Below the pieces are notes generated by a model. The model searched no databases and had not been told where the DNA came from. It saw nothing but the letters and a program-made list of their open reading frames with translations. Shown here piece by piece: positions 33,967-42,245 of a DNA stretch of 64,000 bases. Origin of the DNA: Pseudoduganella namucuonensis. Its GTDB lineage: Bacteria > Pseudomonadota > Gammaproteobacteria > Burkholderiales > Burkholderiaceae_D. The stretch covers positions 32,773 to 96,772 of the forward strand of contig NZ_FPBO01000036.1 in NCBI RefSeq assembly GCF_900116645.1. Direction: 5' to 3'. A program made the translations under genes and the position numbers. The stretch's first letter is position 1, and the number at the start of each line of letters is the position of its first letter.

Positions 33967-34899
33967 ATGGGCCACAAAACAGGGCGGTTTGAGGGGCAGG
34001 TCGCGATCGTGACCGGAGCGGGCACGGGGCTGGGCAGAGCGTACGCGCTGCTGCTGGCGGCCGAAGGGGCGCGGGTGGTCGTCAATGGTCCCGCGCTCGA
34101 TGGCGCGCCATCGGGCGCGCCCGCGGTGGCGGCGGAAATCCACGCGCTCGGTGGCATGGCGGTGCCGGACCTGCACGACGCCACGCGCGATGCGACCGAG
34201 ATCGTGATGTCCGCCATGGACGCCTGGGGACGGGTGGATATCGTTATCAACAATGCCGGCGCCACCGATGGCGGCGGCGTCGACGAGATGCCGCCCGGGC
34301 GCCTGCAACGGCTGGTTGACGTCAATTTCCTGGCCTCGGCCGCCGTGCTGCGCGCGGCCTGGCCGGTTTTCAAGCGGCAGCGCTACGGCCGCGTGGTCAA
34401 CACGGCATCGGGTTCGATTCTAGGCCTGCCGGGATGCTACGCCTACCAAGCCAGCAAGGCCGCCGTGGTCGGGTTGACGCGGGCCTTGGCGTTCGACGGC
34501 GCGCCGCATGGTATCAAGGTCAACGCGGTCTGTCCGGTGGCGTGGACGGCGATGACCGAGGGCATCCCCGATCCGGCCTTCAGGCGCTTCCTGGTCGAGC
34601 GTTTCGATCCAGCCCTGGTGGCGCCATTCGTGGGGGCCCTGGCCTCGCGCGATGCGCCGTGCAGCGGCGAGTTGTTCTCGGCCGGCGGCGGGATCGCGGC
34701 GCGCGTGGTGCTCGGCTTCACCCCCGGCTACGTGCCGGAAGGTGCGGCCGGCATCGCCGACTATCTCGACAATTTCGACGCCATTTGCGCCACCGATGGC
34801 CTGGTGGTGGCAGGCGGTGCGATGGAGGAGGTGGCGTACCGCGCGCGCCAACTGGGCGCCGACTTGACCGATCCCACGCTGGGTGTCCCCGCACCCTGA
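33967..34899 (+). CDS. SDR, MFE-2-like 3-hydroxyacyl-CoA dehydrogenase
   Basis: 310 aa from ATG 33967 (AGGAGAGGAA leader). The motif TGAGTGLGRAYALLLAAEGARVVVN, NNAG and YAYQASKAAVVGLTR are characteristic of the dehydrogenase unit of peroxisomal multifunctional enzyme type 2 and of ChsB1/Hsd4A-like bacterial enzymes. The extended C-terminus (about 60 residues beyond the usual SDR core) also fits that branch. Likely substrate: a 3-hydroxyacyl-CoA of the steroid side chain or C/D rings, the product of the MaoC hydratases upstream. Last gene of the kshA operon; the next operon begins at box 4. Confidence 0.8.
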   Translation: MGHKTGRFEGQVAIVTGAGTGLGRAYALLLAAEGARVVVNGPALDGAPSGAPAVAAEIHALGGMAVPDLHDATRDATEIVMSAMDAWGRVDIVINNAGATDGGGVDEMPPGRLQRLVDVNFLASAAVLRAAWPVFKRQRYGRVVNTASGSILGLPGCYAYQASKAAVVGLTRALAFDGAPHGIKVNAVCPVAWTAMTEGIPDPAFRRFLVERFDPALVAPFVGALASRDAPCSGELFSAGGGIAARVVLGFTPGYVPEGAAGIADYLDNFDAICATDGLVVAGGAMEEVAYRARQLGADLTDPTLGVPAP

Positions 34900-34939
34900 G
34901 GTACGCCGCCCGGTACCACGTCGCGTGACCGTGCGGTTT

Positions 34940-34986
34940 TTAATCCTATTGGACGATGCAATGAATCGACGCTCGGCGTGACAATG
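34940..34986 (+). promoter_or_regulatory. Steroid box 4 and promoter of the echA20-ipdF operon
   Basis: Box TTAATCCTATTGGACGATG at 34940-34958, identical to box 2. After 22 nt comes ACAATGG (34981-34987), giving -10-like GACAAT. It lies in a 147-bp gap before ATG 35047. Confidence 0.65.
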
Positions 34987-35046
34987 GTTCCATGCTGAAT
35001 AGTCCCTGGCGCCAGCCGGGACCCAACCCACAACAAGGCGGTGACC

Positions 35047-35901
35047 ATGCAGGAGCAAGAAGACGAGGTCGTGCTGTACGAGGCGAGCGAAGGTATCGCC
35101 ACGATCACCATGAACCGGCCCGAGTACCACAACGCGCAGAATTCGCGCATGACCTATGCGCTGGACCGTTGCTTCCAGCGCGCCGTCAACGACGACGAGG
35201 TCAAGGTGATCCTGCTGCGCGGCGGCGGCAAGCATTTCTCCGCCGGCCACGACATCGGCACCCCCGGCCGCGATATCGACCGCACTTTCGAGCGCGCCTC
35301 GCTGTGGTACGACCACGTCGGCAAGCCCGGCGGCGAAATGCTGTATGCCCGCGAACAGGAAGTCTACCTGGGCATGTGCCGGCGCTGGCGCGACCTGCCC
35401 AAACCGACCATCGCCGTGGTGCAGGGCGCGTGCGTCGCCGGCGGGCTGATGCTGGCTTGGGTGTGCGATCTGATCGTCGCCTCGGAAGACGCCTTCTTTT
35501 CCGATCCCGTGGTGCGCATGGGCATACCGGGCGTCGAATACTTCGCGCATCCGTTTGAAATGGCGCCGCGCATCGCCAAGGAATTCCTGTTCCTCGGCGA
35601 GCGCATGCCGGCGGCGCGCGCCTACGACGTGGGCATGGTCAACCGGGTGGTGGCGCGCGACCGGCTCGACGCCGAGAGCCGCGAACTGGCGACGCGCGTC
35701 GCCCGCATGCCGCGGGTGGGACTGATGCTCAGCAAGCAGGCGATCAATCACGCCGAGGATCTGGGTGGCAAGCGGTCGGCGATGGACGCCGCCTTCGCCT
35801 GGCACCACTTCGCGCACACCCACAACGAACTGGTGTCCGGCAACAAGCTGGGCGGCTATGACGCCAAGTCGATGGCGAAGTCGCAGCGCCAGGATGGCTA
35901 A
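35047..35901 (+). CDS. Enoyl-CoA hydratase/isomerase family protein
   Basis: 284 aa from ATG 35047; a GTG six bases upstream is too close to the AAGGCGG ribosome-binding site. Crotonase fold: ATITMNRPEYHNAQN, oxyanion-hole segments GKHFSAGHDIG and QGACVAGGLMLAWVCDLIVAS. An extra segment between about residues 75 and 105 (WYDHVGKPGGEMLY) lengthens the first half. Such long crotonases occur in actinobacterial and proteobacterial steroid clusters. It is first in a ten-gene C/D-ring operon. A hydratase or ring-cleaving role on a CoA ester is likely; the exact step is unknown. Confidence 0.82.
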   Translation: MQEQEDEVVLYEASEGIATITMNRPEYHNAQNSRMTYALDRCFQRAVNDDEVKVILLRGGGKHFSAGHDIGTPGRDIDRTFERASLWYDHVGKPGGEMLYAREQEVYLGMCRRWRDLPKPTIAVVQGACVAGGLMLAWVCDLIVASEDAFFSDPVVRMGIPGVEYFAHPFEMAPRIAKEFLFLGERMPAARAYDVGMVNRVVARDRLDAESRELATRVARMPRVGLMLSKQAINHAEDLGGKRSAMDAAFAWHHFAHTHNELVSGNKLGGYDAKSMAKSQRQDG

Positions 35902-35946
35902 GCCATCGCGCCCCATCAACCAATGACCGGCAACCGGAGCAACGCA

Positions 35947-36732
35947 ATGTCCACATCCCTGGCTACACCCGCGGCAGCCACGCCATTTCACACCACCATC
36001 AACGACGGCGTCGCCGAGCTGGTGATCCGCCATCCCCCGGTCAACGCGCTCGACAGCGCAGGCTGGTTCGCGCTGGCGGCCGAACTCGATGCGCTCGGGC
36101 GCGACGACGCCGTCAAGGTCGTGGTCCTGCGCGCCGAGGGCCGCGGCTTTTGCGCCGGCGTCGACATCAAGGAACTGGCCGCGCGGCCGGAAATGATCGC
36201 GGCCGTGAACCGCGGCAATTACGAGACCTTCCGCGCCATCCACCGCAACCGGGTGCCGGTCATTGCGGCCGTGCACGGTTTTGTGCTGGGCGGCGGCATC
36301 GGCATCTGCGGCGCGGCCGACATCGTCATCGCGGCCGAGTGCGCGACCTTCGGCGTGCCCGAGATCGACCGCGGCGCGATGGGCGGCGGCGCCCACTTGC
36401 AGCGATTGTTCCCGGTGCAAAAGGTGCGCCACATGTACTTCACCGGCGAGCCGATCACCGCGCACGAGGCCTACCGTCTGGGCTCGGTCGAGCGTGTCGT
36501 GCCGCGCGAGGCGCTGCGCGACACCGCCCTGGCGATCGCGCGCACCATCGCCGCCAAGAGCGCACGCATGGTGGCGCTGGCCAAGGAATCGCTGAACGGC
36601 GTCGAGGACGGCGACCTCGAGGATAAATACCGCTGGGAGCAGGGCTTCACGCTGGAAGCCTACCTGAGCGCCGACTCGGGCGAATCCCGGCACGCGTTCG
36701 CGCAAAAGCGCGCCCCCCAATTCACGTCCTAA
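35947..36732 (+). CDS. echA20: EchA20-like ring-opening crotonase of C/D-ring degradation
   Basis: 261 aa from ATG 35947, which has CGGAG upstream; ATG 35923 is disfavoured. Close to mycobacterial EchA20: HPPVNALDSAGWFALAAELD, VVLRAEGRGFCAGVDIKEL, VHGFVLGGGIGICGAADIV, FGVPEIDRGAMGGGAHLQRL and the C-terminal YRWEQGFTLEAYL. EchA20 (ScdY in Comamonas) hydrolyses the remaining D-ring-derived cyclic ketone of HIEC-CoA-type intermediates before IpdAB acts. It is flanked by another crotonase and two acyl-CoA dehydrogenases. The match to EchA20 from memory is strong, though not computed. Confidence 0.85.
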   Translation: MSTSLATPAAATPFHTTINDGVAELVIRHPPVNALDSAGWFALAAELDALGRDDAVKVVVLRAEGRGFCAGVDIKELAARPEMIAAVNRGNYETFRAIHRNRVPVIAAVHGFVLGGGIGICGAADIVIAAECATFGVPEIDRGAMGGGAHLQRLFPVQKVRHMYFTGEPITAHEAYRLGSVERVVPREALRDTALAIARTIAAKSARMVALAKESLNGVEDGDLEDKYRWEQGFTLEAYLSADSGESRHAFAQKRAPQFTS

Positions 36733-36743
36733 GCGAGGAGCCC

Positions 36744-37910
36744 ATGGATCTGCAATACACGGCGCGGCAGCAAGCCTTCCGCGCGGAAATCCGCACCTGG
36801 CTGGCCGCCAATGCGCCTTCCCGGCCGCTGGCCAGTTTCGACACGCCGGAGGGCTTCAAGCAGCACCGCGCATGGGAGCGCGCGCTGTATTCGGGCCGCT
36901 GGAGCATGGTGACCTGGCCGGTCGAGCTGGGCGGGCGCGGATGCGACCTGATCGAGTGGCTGATCTTCGAGGAGGAGTACTGGCGCGCCGGCGCGCCGCT
37001 GCGCGTGAACCAGAACGGTGTCTTCCTGCTGGGGCCGACCCTGATGGAATACGGAACGCCCGAGCAGAAGCGGCGCTTCCTGCCGCGCATCGCCAGCGGC
37101 GACGACATCTGGGCGCAGGGCTGGTCCGAGCCGAACGCGGGATCGGACATGGCGGCGATCCGCTGCACCGCCCGGCGCGAGGGCGAGCACTACGTCATCA
37201 ACGGCCAGAAGACATGGTCGACGCGCGCCGCCTGGGCCGACTGGACCTTCGGCCTGTTCCGCAGCGACGCCGCGTCGCAGCGCCACCACGGCTTGACCTT
37301 CCTGCTGGTGCCGCTGGATGCGGCCGGCGTGACCGTCAAGCCGATCCGCCAGCTCAACGGCCTGCCCGGCTTCGCCGAGATCTTTTTCGACGACGTGCGG
37401 GTGCCGGTCGATCACCGCATCAGCGAGGAGGGCGATGGCTGGAACGTGGCGATGGCGACCGCCGGCTTCGAGCGCGGCCTGATGCTGCGCTCGCCGGCGC
37501 GCTTCCAGGCCACGGCCCAGGCGCTGGTCGAACTCTACCAGCGCAACCGCGCCACGGCCGACCGCGACCCGGCGCTGCGCGACGCGGTGCTGCGCGCCTG
37601 GATGGACGCCGAGGCCTACACGCTGGCCACCTACCGCACCGCCGGCCTGCTGAAGAAGGGCAGGAAGATCGGCCCGGAGTCGAGCACCAACAAGATCTTC
37701 TGGTCCGAACTGGACCAGAACATGCACGAGACCGCGATGCACATCCTGGGCGCGCGCGCCGAATTGCTGCCGCACGCGCCGGAGGCGGCCGGCGTCGGCG
37801 CCTGGCTGGACGGGTTCCTGTTCGCCCAGGCGGGCCCCATCTACGCTGGCACCAACGAGGTGCAGCGCAACATCATCGCCGAGCGCATGCTCGGCATGCC
37901 ACGCTCCTGA
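36744..37910 (+). CDS. Acyl-CoA dehydrogenase, first of a heteromeric pair
   Basis: 388 aa acyl-CoA dehydrogenase. QGWSEPNAGSDMAAIRCTARR is the FAD-contact region, with GQKTWSTRAAWADWTFGLFR and the C-terminal AQAGPIYAGTNEVQRNIIAERMLG. It is followed 8 bp later by a shorter partner (357 aa) with an incomplete family pattern. Steroid acyl-CoA dehydrogenases are typically alpha2beta2 heterotetramers encoded by adjacent genes (ChsE1-ChsE2, FadE28-FadE29), so the two are probably one enzyme. It acts on a CoA ester of the C/D-ring or side-chain pathway. Confidence 0.87.
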   Translation: MDLQYTARQQAFRAEIRTWLAANAPSRPLASFDTPEGFKQHRAWERALYSGRWSMVTWPVELGGRGCDLIEWLIFEEEYWRAGAPLRVNQNGVFLLGPTLMEYGTPEQKRRFLPRIASGDDIWAQGWSEPNAGSDMAAIRCTARREGEHYVINGQKTWSTRAAWADWTFGLFRSDAASQRHHGLTFLLVPLDAAGVTVKPIRQLNGLPGFAEIFFDDVRVPVDHRISEEGDGWNVAMATAGFERGLMLRSPARFQATAQALVELYQRNRATADRDPALRDAVLRAWMDAEAYTLATYRTAGLLKKGRKIGPESSTNKIFWSELDQNMHETAMHILGARAELLPHAPEAAGVGAWLDGFLFAQAGPIYAGTNEVQRNIIAERMLGMPRS

Positions 37911-37918
37911 GGACAGCC

Positions 37919-38992
37919 ATGGACTTCACTTTCACACCAGACCAGCGCGAATTCCGGCAGGCGATGTGCAATTACCTGATGAACGAGACCACGCCGGAAC
38001 TGGCGCGCGAATTGTGGGAAACCGACAGCGGCCGCTGCCCGGCCATGTGGTCCAAGTTCGCCGAGCAGGGGCTGACCGGCCTGTCGGTGCCGGAGCAGTA
38101 CGGCGGCTTGGGCTGCGGCGACGTCGACTGGGTGCTGCTGGCGCAGGACCTCGGCTATTACGCCGTGCCGGACTCGCTGCTGGCCACCGCCTATGTCGCC
38201 GTCGGCCTGCTGAACGCCTTGCCGGAAGACGCGCCGGCGCGCGCGGCTTGGCTGCCCGGCGTGGTCGACGGCAGCGTGCGCATCGCGGTCGGCCACCCGG
38301 TCGAGCCGCTGGTGGCCGACGCGCACGTGGCCGACATGCTGCTGCTGCCGCACGCCGGCGAGGTGCACGCGGTGCCGGCGGCGGCGGTGCGGCTGACGCT
38401 CAACCCCAGCATCGATCCCGCCCGGCGCCTTTACCGCGTCGAGTGGGAGCCGTCGGCCGCGACCCGCGTCGCGGACGCCGCCAGCGGGACGGCGCTGTGG
38501 GCGCAGGCCCTGAACCGCGGCGCGTTGGCGGCCGCCGCCCAGATGCTGGGACTGACCCAGCGCATGCTGGACCTGGCGATCGACTACAGCGCGCAGCGCA
38601 AGCAGTTCGGCAAGCCGATCGGCTCCTTCCAGGCGGTCAAGCACCATCTGGCCGACGTCGCCGTGAAGGCCGAATTCGCCCGCCCGGTCGCCTTCCGGGC
38701 CGCGCACGCCTTGGCCCACGCGCATCCGCTGAGCGACGCCTTCGTTTCGCACGCCAAGCTGGCCGCCGGCGAGGCGGCCTGGCTGGCCGCGCGCAAGGCG
38801 ATCCAGGTGCACGGGGCGATGGGCTACACCTGGGAAATGGATTTGCAGATGTTTATGAAGCGCGCCTGGGTGCTCGATCCCAGCTGGGGCGACCGCGGCT
38901 TCCACAAGCAGCGCGTGGCGGAACTGGTGCTGGGCGGGAAGACCCCGCTGGGGCCCGGCGCCACCTTCGACCCCTCTCCAACGAATGACTGA
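37919..38992 (+). CDS. Acyl-CoA dehydrogenase, second subunit of the pair
   Basis: 357 aa from ATG 37919, 8 bp after its partner. Acyl-CoA dehydrogenase fold (FTPDQREFRQAMCNYL, GLSVPEQYGGLG, YSAQRKQFGKPIGSFQAVKHHLADV, IQVHGAMGYTWEMDLQMFMKRA). The middle beta domain is shortened, lacking a clear CFA-type FAD loop (about residues 120-175). That asymmetry is usual for one subunit of heteromeric steroid acyl-CoA dehydrogenases. It probably forms the active enzyme with the 36744 gene product. Confidence 0.85.
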   Translation: MDFTFTPDQREFRQAMCNYLMNETTPELARELWETDSGRCPAMWSKFAEQGLTGLSVPEQYGGLGCGDVDWVLLAQDLGYYAVPDSLLATAYVAVGLLNALPEDAPARAAWLPGVVDGSVRIAVGHPVEPLVADAHVADMLLLPHAGEVHAVPAAAVRLTLNPSIDPARRLYRVEWEPSAATRVADAASGTALWAQALNRGALAAAAQMLGLTQRMLDLAIDYSAQRKQFGKPIGSFQAVKHHLADVAVKAEFARPVAFRAAHALAHAHPLSDAFVSHAKLAAGEAAWLAARKAIQVHGAMGYTWEMDLQMFMKRAWVLDPSWGDRGFHKQRVAELVLGGKTPLGPGATFDPSPTND

Positions 38993-39009
38993 ACAACCAA
39001 GGAACAAAC

Positions 39010-40161
39010 ATGGCTGAAGCTTATATTGTAGACGCGCTGCGCACCCCGACCGGGCGCCGCCGCGGCGCGCTGGCGGCGACCCACCCGGCGGACCTGGGCG
39101 CGCACGTGCTCAAGGCGCTGGTCGAACGCAACGGTGTGCCGGCGGGGGAGTACGACGACGTCATCTTCGGCTGCGTCGACGCGGTCGGCCCCAATGCGGG
39201 CGTGATCAGCCGCACCTCGTGGCTGGCGGCCGGCCTGCCGATGCACGTGCCCGGCACGGTGATCGACCGCGCCTGCGGCTCGTCGCAGCAGGCGCTGCAT
39301 TTCGCCGCGCAGGCCGTCATGAGCGGCACCCAGGACGTGGTGATCGCCGGCGGCGTGCAGAACATGAGCTGCGTGCCGATCGCCTACGCGATGACGGCGG
39401 CCGAGCCGCTGGGCTATACCGACCCGTTTTCCGGCAGCGCCGGATGGAGGGCGCGCTTCGGCGACCAGCCGGTGAACCAGTTCTACGCGGCCCAGATCAT
39501 CGCCGACAAATGGGGACTGTCGCGCGAGGCGATGGAGCGTTTTTCCCTTGAGAGCCACGAGCGCGCGCTGCGCGCGGTCGCCGAGGGCCGCTTCGAGCGC
39601 GAGATCGTGCCGATCGGCGGGTTCGCGCGGGACGAGACGCCACGCCAGAGCTCGCTTGAAAAGATGGCCACGCTGGAGCCGGTGATGCCTGCCTATCCGG
39701 CCATTACGGCGGCCGTGTCGAGCCAGACCAGCGACAGCGCGGCCGCGCTGCTGATCGTGTCCGAGGCGGCGCTCAAGCGCTACGGTCTGACGCCGCGCGC
39801 CCGCATCCACCATATGAGCGTGCTGGCCGACGATCCGATCTGGCACCTGACGGCGCCGATCCCGGCCACCCGCGCCGCGCTGAAAAAGGCCGGCATGAGC
39901 CTGAACGACATCGACCTGGTGGAGATCAACGAGGCGTTCGCCTCGGTGGCCATGGCCTGGCTCAAGGAGCTGGACTACCCGCACGCGCGCACCAACGTCA
40001 ACGGCGGCGCGATCGCACTGGGCCACCCGCTGGGCGCCTCCGGCGCGCGCCTGATGACGACCCTGCTGCACGAGCTGGAACGCACCGGTGGCCGCTACGG
40101 CCTGCAGACCATGTGCGAGGGCGGCGGCCAGGCCAACGTCACCATCATCGAACGACTGTAA
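39010..40161 (+). CDS. fadA6: FadA6-like thiolase of C/D-ring degradation
   Basis: 383 aa thiolase with nucleophile Cys89 in DRACGSSQQALHFAAQA. Long similarity to mycobacterial FadA6: IFGCVDAVGPNAG, MSGTQDVVIAGGVQNMS, LSREAMERFSLESHERAL, RARIHHMSV, GGAIALGHPLGASGARL and the terminal GRYGLQTMCEGGG followed by NVTIIERL. FadA6 cleaves a beta-ketoacyl-CoA late in HIP catabolism. Neighbours are an acyl-CoA dehydrogenase pair and an SDR. The recognition is from memory; the C-terminal match is the strongest part. Confidence 0.85.
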   Translation: MAEAYIVDALRTPTGRRRGALAATHPADLGAHVLKALVERNGVPAGEYDDVIFGCVDAVGPNAGVISRTSWLAAGLPMHVPGTVIDRACGSSQQALHFAAQAVMSGTQDVVIAGGVQNMSCVPIAYAMTAAEPLGYTDPFSGSAGWRARFGDQPVNQFYAAQIIADKWGLSREAMERFSLESHERALRAVAEGRFEREIVPIGGFARDETPRQSSLEKMATLEPVMPAYPAITAAVSSQTSDSAAALLIVSEAALKRYGLTPRARIHHMSVLADDPIWHLTAPIPATRAALKKAGMSLNDIDLVEINEAFASVAMAWLKELDYPHARTNVNGGAIALGHPLGASGARLMTTLLHELERTGGRYGLQTMCEGGGQANVTIIERL

Positions 40162-40182
40162 CACCGACGAGAGGATAGCAAT

Positions 40183-41061
40183 ATGGGAATCTGTGAACAA
40201 CGCACCGTCATCATCACCGGCGCCGGCGGCGGCCTGGGGCGCGCCTACGCGCTGGCCTTCGCCGCCGAGGGCGCCAACGTGGTGGTGAACGACATCCGGG
40301 CCGAGGCCGCCGAGGCGGTGGTGGCCGAGATCGCCGGCCAGGGCGGCCAGGCGCTGGCCAATGCCGACGACATCACCCGCGCGGTCACCGCGCAGCGCAT
40401 TGTCGACGCGGCCGTGGCGCGCTTCGGCGACGTGCATGTGCTGGTCAACAACGCCGGCAACCTGCGCGACCGCCTGTTCGTCAACATGAGCGAACAGGAA
40501 TGGGACGAGGTGATGGCGGTGCACCTGCGCGGCCACTTCGTCCTGGCCAACCTGCTGGCCAGGCGCTGGCGCGAACAGTCCAAGGCGGGCGCCGCGCCGC
40601 GGGCGCGCATCATCAACACCAGCTCCGGCGCCGGGCTGCAAGGCTCGGTGGGCCAGGCCAATTACGCCACGGCGAAGGCGGGCATCTGCGCGCTGACGCT
40701 GGTGCAGGCCGCCGAATTGGCGCGCTACGGCGTCACGGCCAACGCCATCGCGCCGGCCGCCCGCACCGCGATGACGGAGAGCGCCATGCCGGACATGGTG
40801 AAAAAGCCGGAGGACGGCAGCTTCGATTTCTGGGACCCGGCCAATGTGGCGCCGCTGGTGGTCTGGCTGGGCAGCGCGCAATCGGGCCACGTCAGCGGCC
40901 GCGTGTTCGAGGCATCGGGCGGCAAGCTGTCGCTGGCCGACGGCTGGCGCACCATGCCGGGCGTGGACAAGGGCGGGCGCTGGCAGCCCGCCGAACTGGG
41001 CCAAGTCGTCGATGGCCTGATCGAGCAGGGCGTGGCGCCGCAGAAGGTATACGGCACATGA
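40183..41061 (+). CDS. SDR, Hsd4A/ChsB1-like hydroxyacyl-CoA dehydrogenase
   Basis: 292 aa with the MFE-2-type dehydrogenase pattern: VIITGAGGGLGRAYALAFAAE, VVVNDIR, LVNNAGNLRDRLFVNMSEQEW, NTSSGAGLQGSVGQANYATAKAG and an extended C-terminus. Hsd4A and ChsB1 oxidise 3-hydroxyacyl-CoA side-chain intermediates (and 17beta-hydroxysteroids in some species). It has a GAGAGGATAGC leader and its stop overlaps the start of the next acyl-CoA dehydrogenase (ATGA). A second enzyme of this branch is encoded at 33967, so the two may serve different intermediates. Confidence 0.82.
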   Translation: MGICEQRTVIITGAGGGLGRAYALAFAAEGANVVVNDIRAEAAEAVVAEIAGQGGQALANADDITRAVTAQRIVDAAVARFGDVHVLVNNAGNLRDRLFVNMSEQEWDEVMAVHLRGHFVLANLLARRWREQSKAGAAPRARIINTSSGAGLQGSVGQANYATAKAGICALTLVQAAELARYGVTANAIAPAARTAMTESAMPDMVKKPEDGSFDFWDPANVAPLVVWLGSAQSGHVSGRVFEASGGKLSLADGWRTMPGVDKGGRWQPAELGQVVDGLIEQGVAPQKVYGT

Positions 41062-42245
41062 AGACGCTGGCGGACTTCGCATTGGACGCGGACCAGCAGA
41101 TGATCCGCGAATCGGCCGAGGCCTTCCTGGCCGAGAACTGCAGCTCGGAGGCGGTGCGGCGGGCGATGGAATCGGAGCTCGGCTACGACCCGGCGCTGTG
41201 GCGGCGCATCGGCGCCGAACTGGGCTGGTGCGCAACAGCCATCCCCGAGCGCCACGGTGGCCTGGGACTGTCCTGGATCGAGCTGACCCTGCTGATGGAG
41301 CGCATGGGGCAGCGGTTGTTGTGCTCGCCCTATCTGGCCACCGTCTGCCTGGCCGCCAGCGCCCTGCTGGAGGCCGGTGGCGAGGCGGGACAGGCGCGCT
41401 ACCTGCCGGCCATCGCGGACGGCGGCTTGACCGCCACGCTGGCGCTGGCCGATCGCGGCGTGGAGTGGAAGCCGGAGGCGCTCAGCTGCCGCGCCACGGC
41501 GCGCGATGGCGGCTTTGTGCTGGACGGCGCGTTCCGTCACGTGCCGGACGGCGCTCACGCGCAATTGTTGCTGGTTCCGGCTTGGCTAGATGGCGAACTG
41601 GCGCTGTTCGCGCTGGACGGGGACACGGCCGGCGTGCGGCGGCGCGAGCACGCCAATATCGATCGCACCCGCCGGGTGGCTGAAATACGCGTGGAAGGGG
41701 CCGCGGTGCCCGCCGACGCCCTGCTGGCGCGCGGCCCGGCCGTGGCGGTCGGGCTGGCGCGCGCGGCCGCGCTGGCGGCCATCGCGCTGGCCGCCGAACA
41801 GCTGGGCGGGGCCCAGCAATGCCTCGACCTGACGCTGACGTACACGGCCGAGCGGGTCCAGTTCGGCCGCACGGTCAATTCATTCCAGGCGGTCAAGCAC
41901 CGCTGCGCCGAAATGATGGTGCGCATCGAGGCCGCCCGTTCCGCCGTGTATGGCGCGGCCCGGGTGGCCAGCGCGGGGGCCGACACCGGCGCCTTGCTGC
42001 TGGAGGCGGCCTGCGTCAAGGCGTTCGCCTCCGAGGCGTTCTATTTCTGCGCGCAGGAGGCGATCCAGCTGCATGGCGGCGTCGGTTTCACCTGGGAGTA
42101 CGACCCGCAGTTGTACTTCAAACGGGCCCAGGCCGGCAGCCAATGGCTGGGCAGCATCGACGGCATGCGCGAACGCGCGGCCGCCGCCTTGCTTGACCAC
42201 GGCGCCGATCATGGCGCCCGCAACATGGAGGAGCAGCATGCATAA
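41058..42245 (+). CDS. Acyl-CoA dehydrogenase subunit (second pair)
   Basis: 395 aa from ATG 41058, coupled to the SDR. Contains DADQQMIRESAEAFLAEN, the C-terminal helix YTAERVQFGRTVNSFQAVKHR and EAIQLHGGVGFTWEYDPQLYFKRA. The FAD-loop region (about 125-180) is weak: GLTATLALADRGVEW replaces the usual T-E-x-x-G-S pattern, as in the non-catalytic-type subunit of heteromeric enzymes. The next gene overlaps it by 8 bp and provides the complete partner. Confidence 0.85.
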   Translation: MKTLADFALDADQQMIRESAEAFLAENCSSEAVRRAMESELGYDPALWRRIGAELGWCATAIPERHGGLGLSWIELTLLMERMGQRLLCSPYLATVCLAASALLEAGGEAGQARYLPAIADGGLTATLALADRGVEWKPEALSCRATARDGGFVLDGAFRHVPDGAHAQLLLVPAWLDGELALFALDGDTAGVRRREHANIDRTRRVAEIRVEGAAVPADALLARGPAVAVGLARAAALAAIALAAEQLGGAQQCLDLTLTYTAERVQFGRTVNSFQAVKHRCAEMMVRIEAARSAVYGAARVASAGADTGALLLEAACVKAFASEAFYFCAQEAIQLHGGVGFTWEYDPQLYFKRAQAGSQWLGSIDGMRERAAAALLDHGADHGARNMEEQHA